A stretch of DNA of 64,000 bases from Pseudomonas sp. Choline-02u-1 (GCF_002836515.1 NZ_PJBC01000058.1:124001-188000), one strand, 5' to 3'. Counted from the stretch's first letter, positions 30,713 to 40,332 are shown. Notes: a model not told the origin generated them from the letters alone. Translations and numbers: made by a program.

Positions 30713-32436
30713 AGCTCAGGCCCCATGGAAAAGTGCAGCCGGATGCCGCCGTCGTCGTCCAGCGCATGGGCCAGGTCAAGGCGGATCGGCCCGACCGGTG
30801 AGACCCAGCGCACACCCACACCGACCCCGGTCTTGAGGTCGGGCAGTTCGAGTTTATTGAAAGAGTTGCCTTGGTCGACGAAGGTCGCGACGCGCCATTT
30901 CTCGGCAATCGAATACTGATACTCGACGCTGCCGGCAATCATGTAACGGCCACCGATGCGGTCGCCGTCAGAGTTTTTCGGCGACAGGCTCTGGTAGTCA
31001 TAACCGCGTACGCTCTGATCGCCACCGGCGAAGAAGCGCAGCGACGGCGGAATCGAGTTGTAGCCATTGGTGGCGCTGCCGCCGACCTGCACGCGACCGA
31101 GCAAGCGATGCTTGTCAAACACCGTCGTCAGGCCCTTGACCAGCGCGGTGCCATATAAAAGGTTGTTGTCCGATCCCAGTCCTTCCTTGGCCACTTTGCT
31201 TTCGAAGCTCAGGCGATAGCCATTTCGCGGGTCGATGCGGTTATCGCTCTTAAGGTACGAATAGCTGATACCGGGCATCAACAAGGTGCTCAGGCCCGAG
31301 TCGTCGCCGAGTTCGTATTCTTCGCGCTGCCATTTCAACGAGATCACCCGCTGCCAGCCGCTGGGGAGCTTGCTGTGCCATTCGGGGCCGAAGGTCAGCA
31401 GCTTGCTGAGGGTGTCGGAGCCTTCGATGTCTTCGAACTGATAGCCGCCGGCCCAGCGCAGTTTGTCAGTCAATGGCGGGTCGAGCGGAATGTCGTAGAA
31501 CAGCCCGACGTTTTGCCGTGGCGCTGAAAGCTCGGCTTCCCAACCATAACTGTCGCCCTGCGGATTGACCCAGTGGCGCGTCCAGTTGGCTTTGATGCGC
31601 GGGCCGACGTCGGTCGAGTAACCGAGGCCCAGGCCCATGGTGCGCGGTTTGCGCGTGTCGAGTTTGACGTCGACTGGGATCACCTGGCCTTCGGCCGCCG
31701 TCGGTGCCGCGTCGACGCGCACGCCTTCGAAATAGCCGCTCGATTGCAGGTCGCGGTTGAGTTCGGCGATCAGTTCGGAATCATAAGGCTCGCCGGCCTT
31801 GAACGGCACCATGCGTTGCAACAGGTCTTCGTCGAACGGCGTATCGCCCTCGAAACTGACTTTGCCCAGCGCATAACGCGGGCCGCTGTCGTAGATCAAT
31901 TCGATATCGGCCACGCCCGCGCGGGGATCGACCATGAGTTTCTGGCTGGTGAAATGGCCGCTGAAGTAACCGAAGCGCGAGGCCTGGTTCTGGATCAGCC
32001 GTTTGGCGTCTTCGTAACGACCATGATTGAGCACGGCGCCGGATTTGAGCAGGTCGCCTTTCGGTACGCGGAAGGATTTCAGCGAGGCCGCCGGGCCGTC
32101 GACGCGCACGGTGACGTTGCGCAGGCGAATCGGCTCGCCGGGATCAATGTTCAGCACCAGACGCGGTTTTTCCCCGCCCTTGACGTCACTGTCGATCTGC
32201 GGCTGATAGTAGCCCAGCGCCTGCGCTGCTTTGCGCGCCTGCTCTTCGGCGCCGCGACTGAAGCGCAGCAAGGCTTCTTCGTCGCGATCGCCGAGGCTGC
32301 CGATATAGCCTTCTATATTGGCTTTGAGTTCATCGTTGGACGGCTTGATCCGTACATCCAATTCACTTTGCGCCAGCGCCGCGCAGCTGGATAACAGCAT
32401 CAGCACGCCGCTGGTAAATCTTCGTGGAAACTTCAT
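30709..32436 (-). CDS. tamA: Translocation and assembly module outer-membrane protein TamA
   Basis: Omp85-family outer-membrane protein, 575 residues from the ATG at 32436. Signal peptide (FTSGVLMLLSSCAALAQ), three POTRA domains (about 25-265) and a C-terminal 16-strand barrel with SVRGYDYQSLSP (VRGF/Y-type lid-lock motif) and a final strand ending RLHFSMGPEL. Couples with TamB, whose gene overlaps its stop. Confidence 0.95.
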   Translation of the reverse strand: MKFPRRFTSGVLMLLSSCAALAQSELDVRIKPSNDELKANIEGYIGSLGDRDEEALLRFSRGAEEQARKAAQALGYYQPQIDSDVKGGEKPRLVLNIDPGEPIRLRNVTVRVDGPAASLKSFRVPKGDLLKSGAVLNHGRYEDAKRLIQNQASRFGYFSGHFTSQKLMVDPRAGVADIELIYDSGPRYALGKVSFEGDTPFDEDLLQRMVPFKAGEPYDSELIAELNRDLQSSGYFEGVRVDAAPTAAEGQVIPVDVKLDTRKPRTMGLGLGYSTDVGPRIKANWTRHWVNPQGDSYGWEAELSAPRQNVGLFYDIPLDPPLTDKLRWAGGYQFEDIEGSDTLSKLLTFGPEWHSKLPSGWQRVISLKWQREEYELGDDSGLSTLLMPGISYSYLKSDNRIDPRNGYRLSFESKVAKEGLGSDNNLLYGTALVKGLTTVFDKHRLLGRVQVGGSATNGYNSIPPSLRFFAGGDQSVRGYDYQSLSPKNSDGDRIGGRYMIAGSVEYQYSIAEKWRVATFVDQGNSFNKLELPDLKTGVGVGVRWVSPVGPIRLDLAHALDDDGGIRLHFSMGPEL

Positions 32437-32502
32437 AGGCGCGGATGCTATCACGGGCTCGGGAGCCTGATAGAACAGGAAATTTCCCAAGGAGCTCTAC
32501 GG

Positions 32503-33153
32503 TTAACCCGTTGCTGTTTGTAACACCTGCGGATTGGCGTGAAAAAATACGTGTTCGCGCACCGGCCCGACGGCAACCTCGCCGATCTCCTGATAACCCT
32601 GCCTTTTATAGAAATCCAGGTAGCGCGGGTTGCCGGTGTCGAGCACCACGCCTTGTGAGGTTTCATCAACCGCGCACCAATTGTGCACGGCAGTGAGCAG
32701 TTGTTCGCCGTAGTGTTGGCCTTGAAACTGCGGATGCACGCCAAGCAACGGCAGCATGTGCACCGAGTCACCGGGCACGCACGCGGCAACGGCATCGTGG
32801 TATTCCAGATAACGCCGGGTGCAGCGAAAACCGGTGCTGAGCACCATGCGCAAGCGCCACGCCCAGCTTTCGGTAACACCCAGGCGCCGTTGCGGCGGTG
32901 CGATCAGGGCGATGCCGATCAGGCGGTCGTTGACCAGCAGGCCGATCGCCGGCAGGTCCTGGAGAAAATGCTGTTTGACCAACTCGCGCACCGTCGCGCG
33001 CACGCGCTGTTCGTAGCCGGGACGCTCGGCTTCGAACAGGTAGCCGAAGGTCGGCTCGTGGCGATAGGCCTGATACAGCAACGAGCGGGCTTCGCGTGAA
33101 TAGCCGCGGTCGAGCATGTGGATGTCGGCAACGGCGGACTGGGTTTCAGGCAT
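32503..33153 (-). CDS. GNAT-family N-acetyltransferase
   Basis: 216 residues from the ATG at 33153; upstream in-frame sequence runs into a REP element and is not used. The acetyl-CoA-binding motif A is seen in LLGVHPQFQGQHYGEQLL, followed by TGNPRYLDFYKRQGYQEIGE, typical of GNAT enzymes. Substrate unknown. Its end is about 67 bases before tamA on the same strand, so it may be co-transcribed with tamA-tamB or have its own promoter. Confidence 0.82.
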   Translation of the reverse strand: MPETQSAVADIHMLDRGYSREARSLLYQAYRHEPTFGYLFEAERPGYEQRVRATVRELVKQHFLQDLPAIGLLVNDRLIGIALIAPPQRRLGVTESWAWRLRMVLSTGFRCTRRYLEYHDAVAACVPGDSVHMLPLLGVHPQFQGQHYGEQLLTAVHNWCAVDETSQGVVLDTGNPRYLDFYKRQGYQEIGEVAVGPVREHVFFHANPQVLQTATG

Positions 33154-33279
33154 TGCAGTGATTCTCCCCGGAGGCGCGCTCGGAGGCTGGCGCGCTTGAT
33201 GGTACGAACCTTGGGCGGGTGTGGTGGTTCCCCTGACAGGGTAGACCAGCCCTGGATCTTCATCGACCGGCCGGACGCC

Positions 33280-33344
33280 TTCGCGAGCAGGCTCGCTCCC
33301 GAATTTCGATCGCATTTCCCTGTGGGAGCGAGCTTGCTCGCGAA
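33280..33344. repeat. REPIN variant
   Basis: Arms TTCGCGAGCAGGCTCGCTCC (33280 onward) and GGGAGCGAGCTTGCTCGCGAA (33324-33344), with 23 bases between. Shorter than the other REPINs and with the GAGC variant of the arm. Lies between divergently transcribed genes. Confidence 0.85.
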
Positions 33345-33451
33345 GAGGCCCTTACAGGCAGCACAAATCCCACAGGCCAAAATGATTTGTCCCACACTGG
33401 CCCATCTCCCCCATGTCAGCTAGCATCGCCCTTTTGCCAGGACTGCCGACC

Positions 33452-34264
33452 ATGAAGATTGTTTCCTTCAACATCAACGGACTGCGTGCCCGTCCGCATC
33501 AGCTGGCAGCGCTGATCGAAAAACATCAGCCCGACGTGATCGGCCTGCAGGAAACCAAGGTTCACGACGACCAGTTCCCCCTCGAAGACATCCTCGCCCT
33601 TGGCTATCACGTGCACTTCCATGGCCAGAAGGGCCATTACGGTGTCGCCCTGCTCTCGCGCAACGAACCGATCGCGATTCACAAAGGTTTCATCACCGAC
33701 GAAGAAGACGCGCAGCGTCGTTTCATCTGGGGCACTTTCGCTGACGCCAATGGCGTGCCGGTGACGATCATGAACGGCTATTTCCCACAAGGTGAAAGCC
33801 GCGATCACCCGACCAAATTCCCTGCCAAACAGCGCTTCTACAGCGACCTGCAAGCGCTGCTGGAAAGCCAGTTCCACAATGAACAGCCACTGGTGGTGAT
33901 GGGCGATGTGAACATTTCCCCGGAAGACTGCGACATCGGCATCGGCCCGGACAACATGAAGCGCTGGCTGAAAACCGGCAAATGCAGCTTCCTGCCCGAG
34001 GAACGCGAATGGATGGCGCGCCTGAAGAATTGGGGCCTGACCGACAGCTATCGTCACCTCAACCCCGACGTGACCGATATGTTCAGTTGGTTCGACTACC
34101 GCAGCCGTGGCTTTGAAGACGAGCCTAAGCGTGGGCTGCGGATTGACGTAATTCTGGCTTCCCACGGTTTGCTGCCACGGGTCAAGGATGCCGGCGTGGA
34201 CTACGAACTGCGCGGCATGGAAAAGCCCTCGGACCATGCGCCGATCTGGCTTGAATTGAGCTAA
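33452..34264 (+). CDS. xthA: Exodeoxyribonuclease III
   Basis: DNA repair nuclease (AP endonuclease and 3'-5' exonuclease), 270 residues from ATG 33452; the upstream Met at 33413 adds non-family residues. Active-site motifs: FNINGLR (N7), GLQETK (E34), [11 protein letters not shown], the LRIDVILAS segment and the terminal SDHAPIW with catalytic His. Followed directly by a hairpin repeat that likely terminates it. Confidence 0.95.
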   Translation: MKIVSFNINGLRARPHQLAALIEKHQPDVIGLQETKVHDDQFPLEDILALGYHVHFHGQKGHYGVALLSRNEPIAIHKGFITDEEDAQRRFIWGTFADANGVPVTIMNGYFPQGESRDHPTKFPAKQRFYSDLQALLESQFHNEQPLVVMGDVNISPEDCDIGIGPDNMKRWLKTGKCSFLPEEREWMARLKNWGLTDSYRHLNPDVTDMFSWFDYRSRGFEDEPKRGLRIDVILASHGLLPRVKDAGVDYELRGMEKPSDHAPIWLELS

Positions 34265-34268
34265 AAGC

Positions 34269-34346
34269 AAAAGATCGCAGCCTTCGGCAGCTCCTACATT
34301 TGGAATGCATTTTCCCTGTAGGAGCTGCCGAAGGCTGCGATCTTTT
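34269..34346. repeat. Inverted repeat, AAAAGATCGCAGCCTTCGGC family
   Basis: Same arms as at 26943, here as the transcription end of xthA. The loop ACATTTGGAATGCATTTT is almost identical to that of the copy at 38225. Confidence 0.93.
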
Positions 34347-34418
34347 GATTTGTCATATTTCGGTCACGCGCCTGACTTAATCTCCCCGGCAATCCCCTTG
34401 GCTTGATTCGGTGCCGGC

Positions 34419-35753
34419 ATGACCCTGCGTGTTCTCTGCGTTTTTCTGTTGAGTGGCTGGCTGTCCGTCTATGCGGCCGCCCTGCCGATCCCCGAAAACG
34501 GCTTGGCATTACGCATTCAGGGTTCCAATACCATCGGCGCCGAACTCGGCCCGGCGCTGATCGAAGGCCTTTTGCACGAACAAGGCCTGCTGAAAATCCA
34601 CCGCGAAACCCCGGACACCGCCAACGAACAACGCATCATCGGCCAGACCGCACAAGGCCAACGCGTTGTCATCGAAGTTGCCGCCCACGGCTCCAGCACC
34701 GGTTTTGCTGCGTTGAAAAACGCCAGCGCCGATCTGGCCGCCTCCTCCCGCGAGATCAAGGACAGCGAACTGCTCGCCCTGCAACCCCTCGGCGACCTGA
34801 AAAGCCCGGCGGCCGAGCAAGTCATTGCGATCGACGGCCTGGCGATCATCCTCAACCCGGCCAATCCGCTACAGCAGTTGAGCACCGAGCAATTGGCGCG
34901 AGTCTTTGCCGGCGAAGTGAAAACCTGGGAAGACATCGGTGGCCGTGGCGGCGCCATACATTTGTATGCGCGGGATGACCAGTCGGGGACGTACGACACG
35001 TTCAAGGAACTGGTGCTGAGCCACCGTGGGAAAAGTCTGAGCAGCGCAGCAAAACGTTTCGAATCCAGCGAGCAATTGTCCGATGCGGTCAGCGCCGATC
35101 CGCAAGGTATCGGCTTCATTGGTTTGCCTTACGTGCGTCAGGCCAAAGCCGTGGCGATTGCCGATGGCGCCTCGCAAGCAATGCTGCCGCTGAACAGTCT
35201 GATCGCCACTGAAGACTATCCGCTGTCGCGGCGTTTGTTCTTTTATCTACCGCCGGACAGCCGCAATCAATGGGCTCAGGCGTTAGCCAAATTTGCACAG
35301 AGCCCACGGGGTCAGGCGATCGTTGCGGCCAGCGGGTTCGTCAGTCAGACCGTGCAGGCCATGAGCGTGGCGCCGAATGCGCTGATGCCCGAGGGTTATC
35401 AATCCCTCAGCCGGCATGCCCAACGTCTGACAGTGAATTTCCGTTTTGCCGAGGGTAGCGCCAGTCTGGACAACAAGGCGCGGCAGGATCTGGCGCGGGT
35501 GCTCGACTATATAAAGCGTAATGGCAAGACCGATCGGGCGGTAACGCTGGTGGGCTTTGGTGACCTCAAGGACGACCCGGCGCGGGCCGATCTGCTGTCG
35601 AAGCTGCGGGCGATGGCGGTGCGTCGCGAGCTGGTCAAGAACGGCGTGGTGCTGCGCGAAGTGCGCGGCTTCGGCGCGCTGATGCCGGTGGCGACCAACA
35701 GTGCGGATGAAGGAAGGATCAAGAATCGGCGGGTTGAGGTTTGGGTGTACTGA
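34419..35753 (+). CDS. Phosphate-type substrate-binding protein fused to an OmpA domain
   Basis: 444 residues. Signal peptide (about 1-20), then a PstS-like periplasmic-binding domain (about 25-310; RIQGSNTIGAELGPALIEGL, LARVFAGEVKTWEDIGG, YARDDQSGTYDTFKELVL), and a C-terminal OmpA-like peptidoglycan-binding domain (about 325-444; VNFRFAEGSASLDNKARQDL, RGFGALMPVATNSADEGRIKNRRVEV). The fusion suggests a binding protein tethered to the cell wall. No pst transporter genes are nearby, so a direct transport role is doubtful; a scavenging or signalling role is possible. Confidence 0.85.
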   Translation: MTLRVLCVFLLSGWLSVYAAALPIPENGLALRIQGSNTIGAELGPALIEGLLHEQGLLKIHRETPDTANEQRIIGQTAQGQRVVIEVAAHGSSTGFAALKNASADLAASSREIKDSELLALQPLGDLKSPAAEQVIAIDGLAIILNPANPLQQLSTEQLARVFAGEVKTWEDIGGRGGAIHLYARDDQSGTYDTFKELVLSHRGKSLSSAAKRFESSEQLSDAVSADPQGIGFIGLPYVRQAKAVAIADGASQAMLPLNSLIATEDYPLSRRLFFYLPPDSRNQWAQALAKFAQSPRGQAIVAASGFVSQTVQAMSVAPNALMPEGYQSLSRHAQRLTVNFRFAEGSASLDNKARQDLARVLDYIKRNGKTDRAVTLVGFGDLKDDPARADLLSKLRAMAVRRELVKNGVVLREVRGFGALMPVATNSADEGRIKNRRVEVWVY

Positions 35754-35760
35754 CCAGCAC

Positions 35761-35866
35761 TGATCGTTCCCACGCTCTGCGTGGGAATGCATCCCGTGAC
35801 GCTCTGCGTCACAGTGGACGCGGAGCGTCCATGGCGGCGTTACCACGCAGAGCGTGGGAACGATCA
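35761..35866. repeat. Long inverted repeat, GTTCCCACGCTCTGCGTGGGAA family
   Basis: Outer arms TGATCGTTCCCACGCTCTGC... and its inverse ending at 35866, with an internal pair (GACGCTCTGCGTCA, GACGCGGAGCGTC). Sits between the convergent PstS/OmpA and acyl-CoA dehydrogenase genes. Confidence 0.9.
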
Positions 35867-35880
35867 GGGTAAGATTCGGA

Positions 35881-37110
35881 TCAGCGCTCGCTACGCAGCA
35901 TTTCCTTCGGCACATACTTGCCGATTTCGAACTTGCCGATCGCCGCGCGGTGCACTTCATCCGGGCCGTCGGCCAGGCGCAGGGTGCGCTGCATGGCGTA
36001 CATATAGGCCAGCGGGAAATCGTTCGACACCCCTGCTCCGCCGTGCATTTGAATCGCCCGGTCGATCACGCGCAAGGCGACGTTCGGCGCCACCACCTTG
36101 ATCTGCGCGATCTCGCTCTTTGCTACTTTATTGCCAACGGTGTCCATCATGTACGCCGCTTTCAACGTGAGCAGGCGGGCCATGTCGATCTCCATCCGCG
36201 AGTCGGCGATCTTGTCGATGTTGCCGCCCAGCCGCGCCAGCGGTTTGCCGAACGCAGTGCGGCTCACCGAGCGTTTGCACATCAACTCCAGTGCCCGTTC
36301 AGCCATGCCGATCGAGCGCATGCAGTGGTGAATCCGCCCTGGGCCAAGGCGACCCTGGGCGATTTCGAAGCCGCGTCCTTCACCGAGCAGGACGTTTTCG
36401 TACGGCACCCGCACGTTGTCGAACAGCACTTCGGCGTGACCGTGCGGCGCGTCATCGTAGCCAAACACCGGCAGCGGCCGGACGATTTTCACCCCCGGAG
36501 TGTCGACCGGTACGAGGATCATCGAGTGCTGGGCGTGGCGCGGCGCGTCGGGGTTGCTCAGGCCCATGAAGATCAGAATCTTGCAGCGCGGATCGCAGGC
36601 ACCGGAGGTCCACCACTTTTTGCCGTTGATCACCCACTGATCGCCATCGCGCACGGCACGGGCGGCCATGTTGGTCGCATCGGAAGACGCCACATCAGGC
36701 TCGGTCATGGCGAACGCCGAACGAATCTCGCCGCGCAGCAGCGGTTCGAGCCAGCGCTGTTTCTGTTCTTCGTTGGCGTAACGCACCAGCACTTCCATGT
36801 TGCCGGTGTCCGGCGCCGAGCAGTTGAACGGCTCGGGCCCCAGCAGGGAGCGACCCATGATTTCCGCCAGCGGCGCGTATTCTAGATTGCTCAGGCCGGC
36901 ACCCAGCTCGGACTCAGGCAAAAACAGATTCCACAGACCTTCAGCCTTGGCCTTGGCTTTGAGCTCTTCCATGATCGCGGTCGGCTGCCAGCGATCGCCC
37001 TCGGCGACCTGGCGTTCGAACACGGCTTCGGCCGGGTAAACGTAAGTGTCCATGAACGCGGTCACGCGCTCACGCAGTTCTTGCACCTTCGGCGAATAAG
37101 CGAAATCCAT
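35881..37110 (-). CDS. Acyl-CoA dehydrogenase (ACAD10/11-like)
   Basis: FAD enzyme that oxidises acyl-CoA to enoyl-CoA; 409 residues. N-terminal helical domain, a middle domain with [16 protein letters not shown] and [13 protein letters not shown], and a C-terminal domain with [16 protein letters not shown] and [15 protein letters not shown]. The Asp/Glu near DGPDEVH is typical for this subgroup. Alone on the minus strand, divergent from a LysR gene that may regulate it. Confidence 0.88.
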   Translation of the reverse strand: MDFAYSPKVQELRERVTAFMDTYVYPAEAVFERQVAEGDRWQPTAIMEELKAKAKAEGLWNLFLPESELGAGLSNLEYAPLAEIMGRSLLGPEPFNCSAPDTGNMEVLVRYANEEQKQRWLEPLLRGEIRSAFAMTEPDVASSDATNMAARAVRDGDQWVINGKKWWTSGACDPRCKILIFMGLSNPDAPRHAQHSMILVPVDTPGVKIVRPLPVFGYDDAPHGHAEVLFDNVRVPYENVLLGEGRGFEIAQGRLGPGRIHHCMRSIGMAERALELMCKRSVSRTAFGKPLARLGGNIDKIADSRMEIDMARLLTLKAAYMMDTVGNKVAKSEIAQIKVVAPNVALRVIDRAIQMHGGAGVSNDFPLAYMYAMQRTLRLADGPDEVHRAAIGKFEIGKYVPKEMLRSER

Positions 37111-37280
37111 GGGTATTTACCTTCTCGGGCAGAGGTTGTTCAAGTCATGCAATCGATGCTAGAACAGCGTTGATCATTTACCTAGCCTATTCTCGGCGTG
37201 TATAAACATTCATCACCAATATATGATCCGCTGATCGTCAGCCCCAAAACACTTGCACTAATAACAAGAGAAGCCGCGTT

Positions 37281-38216
37281 ATGAATCTGAGCAAGGTCGA
37301 CCTCAACCTTTTCATCGTCTTCGACGCGATCTACACCGAAGCCAACCTGACCCGCGCCGGGCAGATTGTCGGCATCACCCAGCCAGCGGTATCCAACGCC
37401 CTGGCACGGTTGCGCGAGACGTTTAACGACCCGCTCTTCGTGCGCACCGCTCAAGGCATGGTGCCGACGCCGATGGCGCAGAACATCATCGGCCCGGTGC
37501 GCAATGCCCTGTCGCTGCTGCGCGTGTCGGTGCAGGAAAGTCGCATCTTCAACCCGGCGCAGGCAGTCAAGACTTATCGGATCAGCATGACCGACCTCAC
37601 GGAAGCAATCATTCTGCCGCCACTGTTCCAGCGTCTGCGCCGCCTCGCGCCGACGGTGATCATTGAAAGCTTTTTATCGAAACGCCGGGAAACCACCAAG
37701 GAACTGGCCGCCGGACGGCTGGATTTCGCCGTCGATGCGCCGCTCAACACCGACCCGCAGGTGCGCCACGTCAAACTGATGGACGACCGTTATGTCTGCG
37801 CCATGCGCAAGGGCCATCCGATGGCGGGCAAGGAAAAACTCAGCCTCGATGATTATCTGTCGCTGACCCACATTCATATCTCCAGCCGCCGCAGCGGTCT
37901 GGGTTATGTCGATCTGGCACTGGGCAAAATGGGCATTCAGCGCAAGATCGCCCTGCGTTCACAGCACTATCTGATGGCTTCGCAAGTGATGCAGCAGACC
38001 GACATGGTCATGACCGTGCCGGAACGCTTCGCCCGCCGCCATGACCTGCAATCGTTCAATTTGCCGGTGAATGATGTGCCGTCGGTGGAAACGCATTTGT
38101 ACTGGCATGAAAGTACGGACCAGGACCCGGCCAATCGCTGGATGCGCGAGCAGATGATCGAGTTGTGCCAACAGGTGACGGCACAGGAGAAGAAGCTGGA
38201 GAAGCAGGCGGTCTGA
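37281..38216 (+). CDS. LysR-family transcriptional regulator
   Basis: 311 residues. N-terminal HTH (KVDLNLFIVFDAIYTEANLT, ITQPAVSNALARLRETF), then a type 2 periplasmic-binding effector domain. Divergent from the acyl-CoA dehydrogenase. A possible LysR box, TCAT-N9-ATGA, lies at 37210-37226, about 55 bases upstream. Effector unknown; fatty-acid or aromatic-CoA regulation is a guess from the neighbour. Confidence 0.88.
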   Translation: MNLSKVDLNLFIVFDAIYTEANLTRAGQIVGITQPAVSNALARLRETFNDPLFVRTAQGMVPTPMAQNIIGPVRNALSLLRVSVQESRIFNPAQAVKTYRISMTDLTEAIILPPLFQRLRRLAPTVIIESFLSKRRETTKELAAGRLDFAVDAPLNTDPQVRHVKLMDDRYVCAMRKGHPMAGKEKLSLDDYLSLTHIHISSRRSGLGYVDLALGKMGIQRKIALRSQHYLMASQVMQQTDMVMTVPERFARRHDLQSFNLPVNDVPSVETHLYWHESTDQDPANRWMREQMIELCQQVTAQEKKLEKQAV

Positions 38217-38224
38217 GGAAAATC

Positions 38225-38301
38225 AAAAGATCGCAGCCTTCGGCAGCTCCTACATTTGGAATGCATTCCCCTGTAGGAGCTGCCGAAGGCTGCGATCTTT
38301 T
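38225..38301. repeat. Inverted repeat, AAAAGATCGCAGCCTTCGGC family
   Basis: Arms as at 26943 and 34269, ending in TTTTT on the plus strand, so a likely terminator for the LysR gene. Loop nearly identical to that at 34269. Confidence 0.93.
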
Positions 38302-38307
38302 TCTTGC

Positions 38308-38323
38308 TTGACGTAAACGTAAA
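38308..38323. promoter_or_regulatory. Probable LiuR operator upstream of liuR
   Basis: TTGACGTAAACGTAAA matches the perfect palindrome in front of liuA (TTTACGTTAACGTAAA) at 14 of 16 bases. It includes a TTGACG -35-like hexamer, so binding would cover the liuR promoter. Confidence 0.7.
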
Positions 38324-38366
38324 CCACCGATTAGCTTAGCGCCATGCCCCCTTTCCGAGCGCTTTC

Positions 38367-38765
38367 ATGAGCAGTCAGACCTACAGCATTTCCGACCTCG
38401 CCCGCGAGCTTGACATCACCACCCGGGCGATCCGCTTTTATGAAGAGCAAGGCCTGCTCAGCCCCGAGCGTCGTGGCCAGGAACGTATCTATTCGCCGCG
38501 CGACAAGGTCACCCTGAAGCTGATTCTGCGTGGCAAGCGCATCGGTTTTTCCCTGGCCGAATGCCGCGAGCTGATCGAACTCTACGACCCGTCCAGCGGT
38601 AACACCCGACAGCTGAACAGCATGCTGGCGAAAATCAGCGAACGCCGCGAACAGCTCGAACAGCAGTTGCTGGATATCGAACAGATGAAGCTCGAACTGG
38701 ATACAGCCGAAGAGCGCTGCGTGCAGGCGCTGGAGCAGACGCTCAAGAGCCAGCAAGCGATTTAA
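38367..38765 (+). CDS. liuR: MerR-family regulator of leucine/isovalerate catabolism (LiuR)
   Basis: 132 residues: winged HTH (YSISDLARELDITTRAIRFYEEQGLLSPERRGQERIY) followed by a dimerisation coiled coil rich in Glu, Gln and Leu. No Cys metal-binding motif, consistent with small-molecule (acyl-CoA) response. It precedes liuE, and palindromic sites occur upstream of it and of liuA. In P. aeruginosa LiuR controls the same pathway. Confidence 0.9.
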   Translation: MSSQTYSISDLARELDITTRAIRFYEEQGLLSPERRGQERIYSPRDKVTLKLILRGKRIGFSLAECRELIELYDPSSGNTRQLNSMLAKISERREQLEQQLLDIEQMKLELDTAEERCVQALEQTLKSQQAI

Positions 38766-38782
38766 CGAATCACCGCTTCCCC

Positions 38783-38872
38783 TGTGGGAGCGAGCTTGCT
38801 CGCGAATGCATCTGTCATCCAGCATTGACGGTGACTGACGCTACGCTTTCGCAAGCAGCTCGCTCCCGCAGG
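38783..38872. repeat. Degenerate REPIN between liuR and liuE
   Basis: Arms GTGGGAGCGAGCTTGCTCGC... (38783-38806) and an altered right arm TTCGCAAGCAGCTCGCTCCC (38848 onward). Imperfect pairing suggests an older copy. Confidence 0.8.
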
Positions 38873-38909
38873 GTTCTTCGTGAACCCGAAAAAACAGGCA
38901 GGTCCCGCC

Positions 38910-39809
38910 ATGTCCCTCCCCTCCCAAGTACGCCTGATCGAAGTTGGCCCGCGCGATGGCCTGCAGAACGAAGCCCAACCGATCAGCGTCGCTGACAAGG
39001 TGCAACTGGTCGACGCGTTGAGCAACGCCGGGCTGGGCTATATCGAAGTCGGCAGTTTCGTCTCGCCCAAATGGGTGCCGCAGATGGCCGGGTCCGCCGA
39101 GGTGTTTGCGCAGATTCAGCGCAAGCCCGGCGTGACCTACGGTGCACTGGCGCCGAATCTGCGCGGTTTTGAAGATGCGCTCGCGGCCGGGGTCAAGGAG
39201 GTCGCGGTGTTTGCCGCCGCGTCCGAAGCGTTCTCGCAGCGCAACATCAACTGCTCGATCAGCGAAAGCCTGGCGCGGTTTGCGCCGATCATGGAAGCGG
39301 CGAAACAGCGCGGCGTTACCGTGCGCGGTTACGTTTCCTGTGTGCTGGGCTGCCCGTATGAAGGCACCGTTGCGCCGGAGCAAGTGGCGATGGTCGCGCG
39401 CGAGCTGTACGCGATGGGCTGCTACGAAGTGTCGCTGGGCGACACAATCGGCACCGGCACGGCGGGCGCGACCCGACGGCTGTTCGAGGTGGTTTCGGCG
39501 CACGTGCCACCGGGCAAACTCGCCGGGCATTTCCACGACACCTACGGCCAGGCCATGACCAATATCTATGCCAGCCTGCTCGAAGGCATTGCGGTGTTCG
39601 ACAGCTCTATCGCCGGGCTCGGCGGCTGCCCTTACGCCAAAGGCGCAAGCGGTAACGTCGCCACAGAAGACGTGGTTTACCTGCTCAATGGCTTGGGCAT
39701 CGAGACCGGTATCGACCTGGACGCCTTGATTGCTGCGGGCCTGCAGATCAGTGCAGTCCTCGGTCGCCCCACCGGTTCGCGGGTGGCCAAGGCGCGCAGC
39801 GCCCAGTGA
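38910..39809 (+). CDS. liuE: Hydroxymethylglutaryl-CoA lyase
   Basis: Last step of leucine degradation: HMG-CoA to acetoacetate and acetyl-CoA. 299 residues from ATG 38910, which has AGGCAGG seven bases upstream; a GTG at 38880 is in frame but lacks support. TIM-barrel motifs: EVGPRDGLQNE (metal-binding Asp), SCVLGCPYEG, HFHDTYG and the HMG-CoA lyase signature SIAGLGGCPYAKGASGN with catalytic Cys. Also called mvaB in other pseudomonads. Confidence 0.96.
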   Translation: MSLPSQVRLIEVGPRDGLQNEAQPISVADKVQLVDALSNAGLGYIEVGSFVSPKWVPQMAGSAEVFAQIQRKPGVTYGALAPNLRGFEDALAAGVKEVAVFAAASEAFSQRNINCSISESLARFAPIMEAAKQRGVTVRGYVSCVLGCPYEGTVAPEQVAMVARELYAMGCYEVSLGDTIGTGTAGATRRLFEVVSAHVPPGKLAGHFHDTYGQAMTNIYASLLEGIAVFDSSIAGLGGCPYAKGASGNVATEDVVYLLNGLGIETGIDLDALIAAGLQISAVLGRPTGSRVAKARSAQ

Positions 39810-39811
39810 GG

Positions 39812-39852
39812 TGTTACCGCTGCATCAGTGATGTGGGCAAAAACGAGTAACA
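39812..39852. promoter_or_regulatory. Possible CbrB-type activator half-sites
   Basis: TGTTAC (39812-39817) and GTAACA (39847-39852) in inverted orientation about 90-120 bases upstream of the sigma-54 promoter. CbrB sites on crc RNA genes have been described with these half-sites; here the spacing (29 bases) is longer than I can vouch for. Confidence 0.4.
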
Positions 39853-39933
39853 CGGAAACAAATTGTCTGGCTTTGCTCAGAACTGAAAATCCTGAAAATA
39901 GTAACCAACTGATTTTTAACGATTTTTAAAAAT

Positions 39934-39949
39934 TGGCACGACACCTGCT
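39934..39949 (+). promoter_or_regulatory. Sigma-54 promoter of the CrcY-like RNA
   Basis: TGGCACG-ACAC-CTGCT, a near-perfect -24/-12 element with GG and GC 12 bases apart. No ORF follows; transcription would start near 39961. Confidence 0.88.
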
Positions 39950-39960
39950 ATCTCTATCGC

Positions 39961-40332
39961 ATAACAAGAATAAAAAGCCGCAAACCAATAAAAACAAGAC
40001 GAAACGACTCTGACATAACAAGAACAACACGGCAGAGACGCAGCTAACAGATTTTTTTGGAGAAGGTGTGCTTTTCAGGGTGCTCTCAGGAGTGACCCGC
40101 AACCGGGCAGAGAACAATAAAACTACCTTCAGGTAGCTCCCGAATCGGTTGGATCTTTAAACGAGAAAGCAGATCAGCGCTCAAAAAAATACGTTTGCTC
40201 TTGACCCCGGATGGGGGTCGCCAAAAAGCTGTACAGGGCCACGGTTGCCAAAAACAACAACAGACCGACCCTCAATAATAAAAAGAGCACGCAACGACAA
40301 ATTAAAGGGGAGCCTCGGCTCCCCTTTGTGCT
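39961..40332 (+). ncRNA. crcY: CrcY/CrcZ-family small RNA (Hfq-sequestering)
   Basis: About 370 bases from the sigma-54 start to a strong terminator. Several A-rich CA motifs of the AANAANAA type are scattered through it: AACAAGAATAA (near 39963), AATAAAAA, AACAAGAACAA (near 40018), AACAATAA, AACAACAA (near 40255) and AATAATAA (near 40275). Such RNAs sequester the Hfq/Crc complex and relieve carbon catabolite repression. In P. putida crcY lies beside the HMG-CoA lyase gene (mvaB) and is of about this length, as here. No supported coding sequence. Expected CbrA/CbrB control. Confidence 0.85.
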
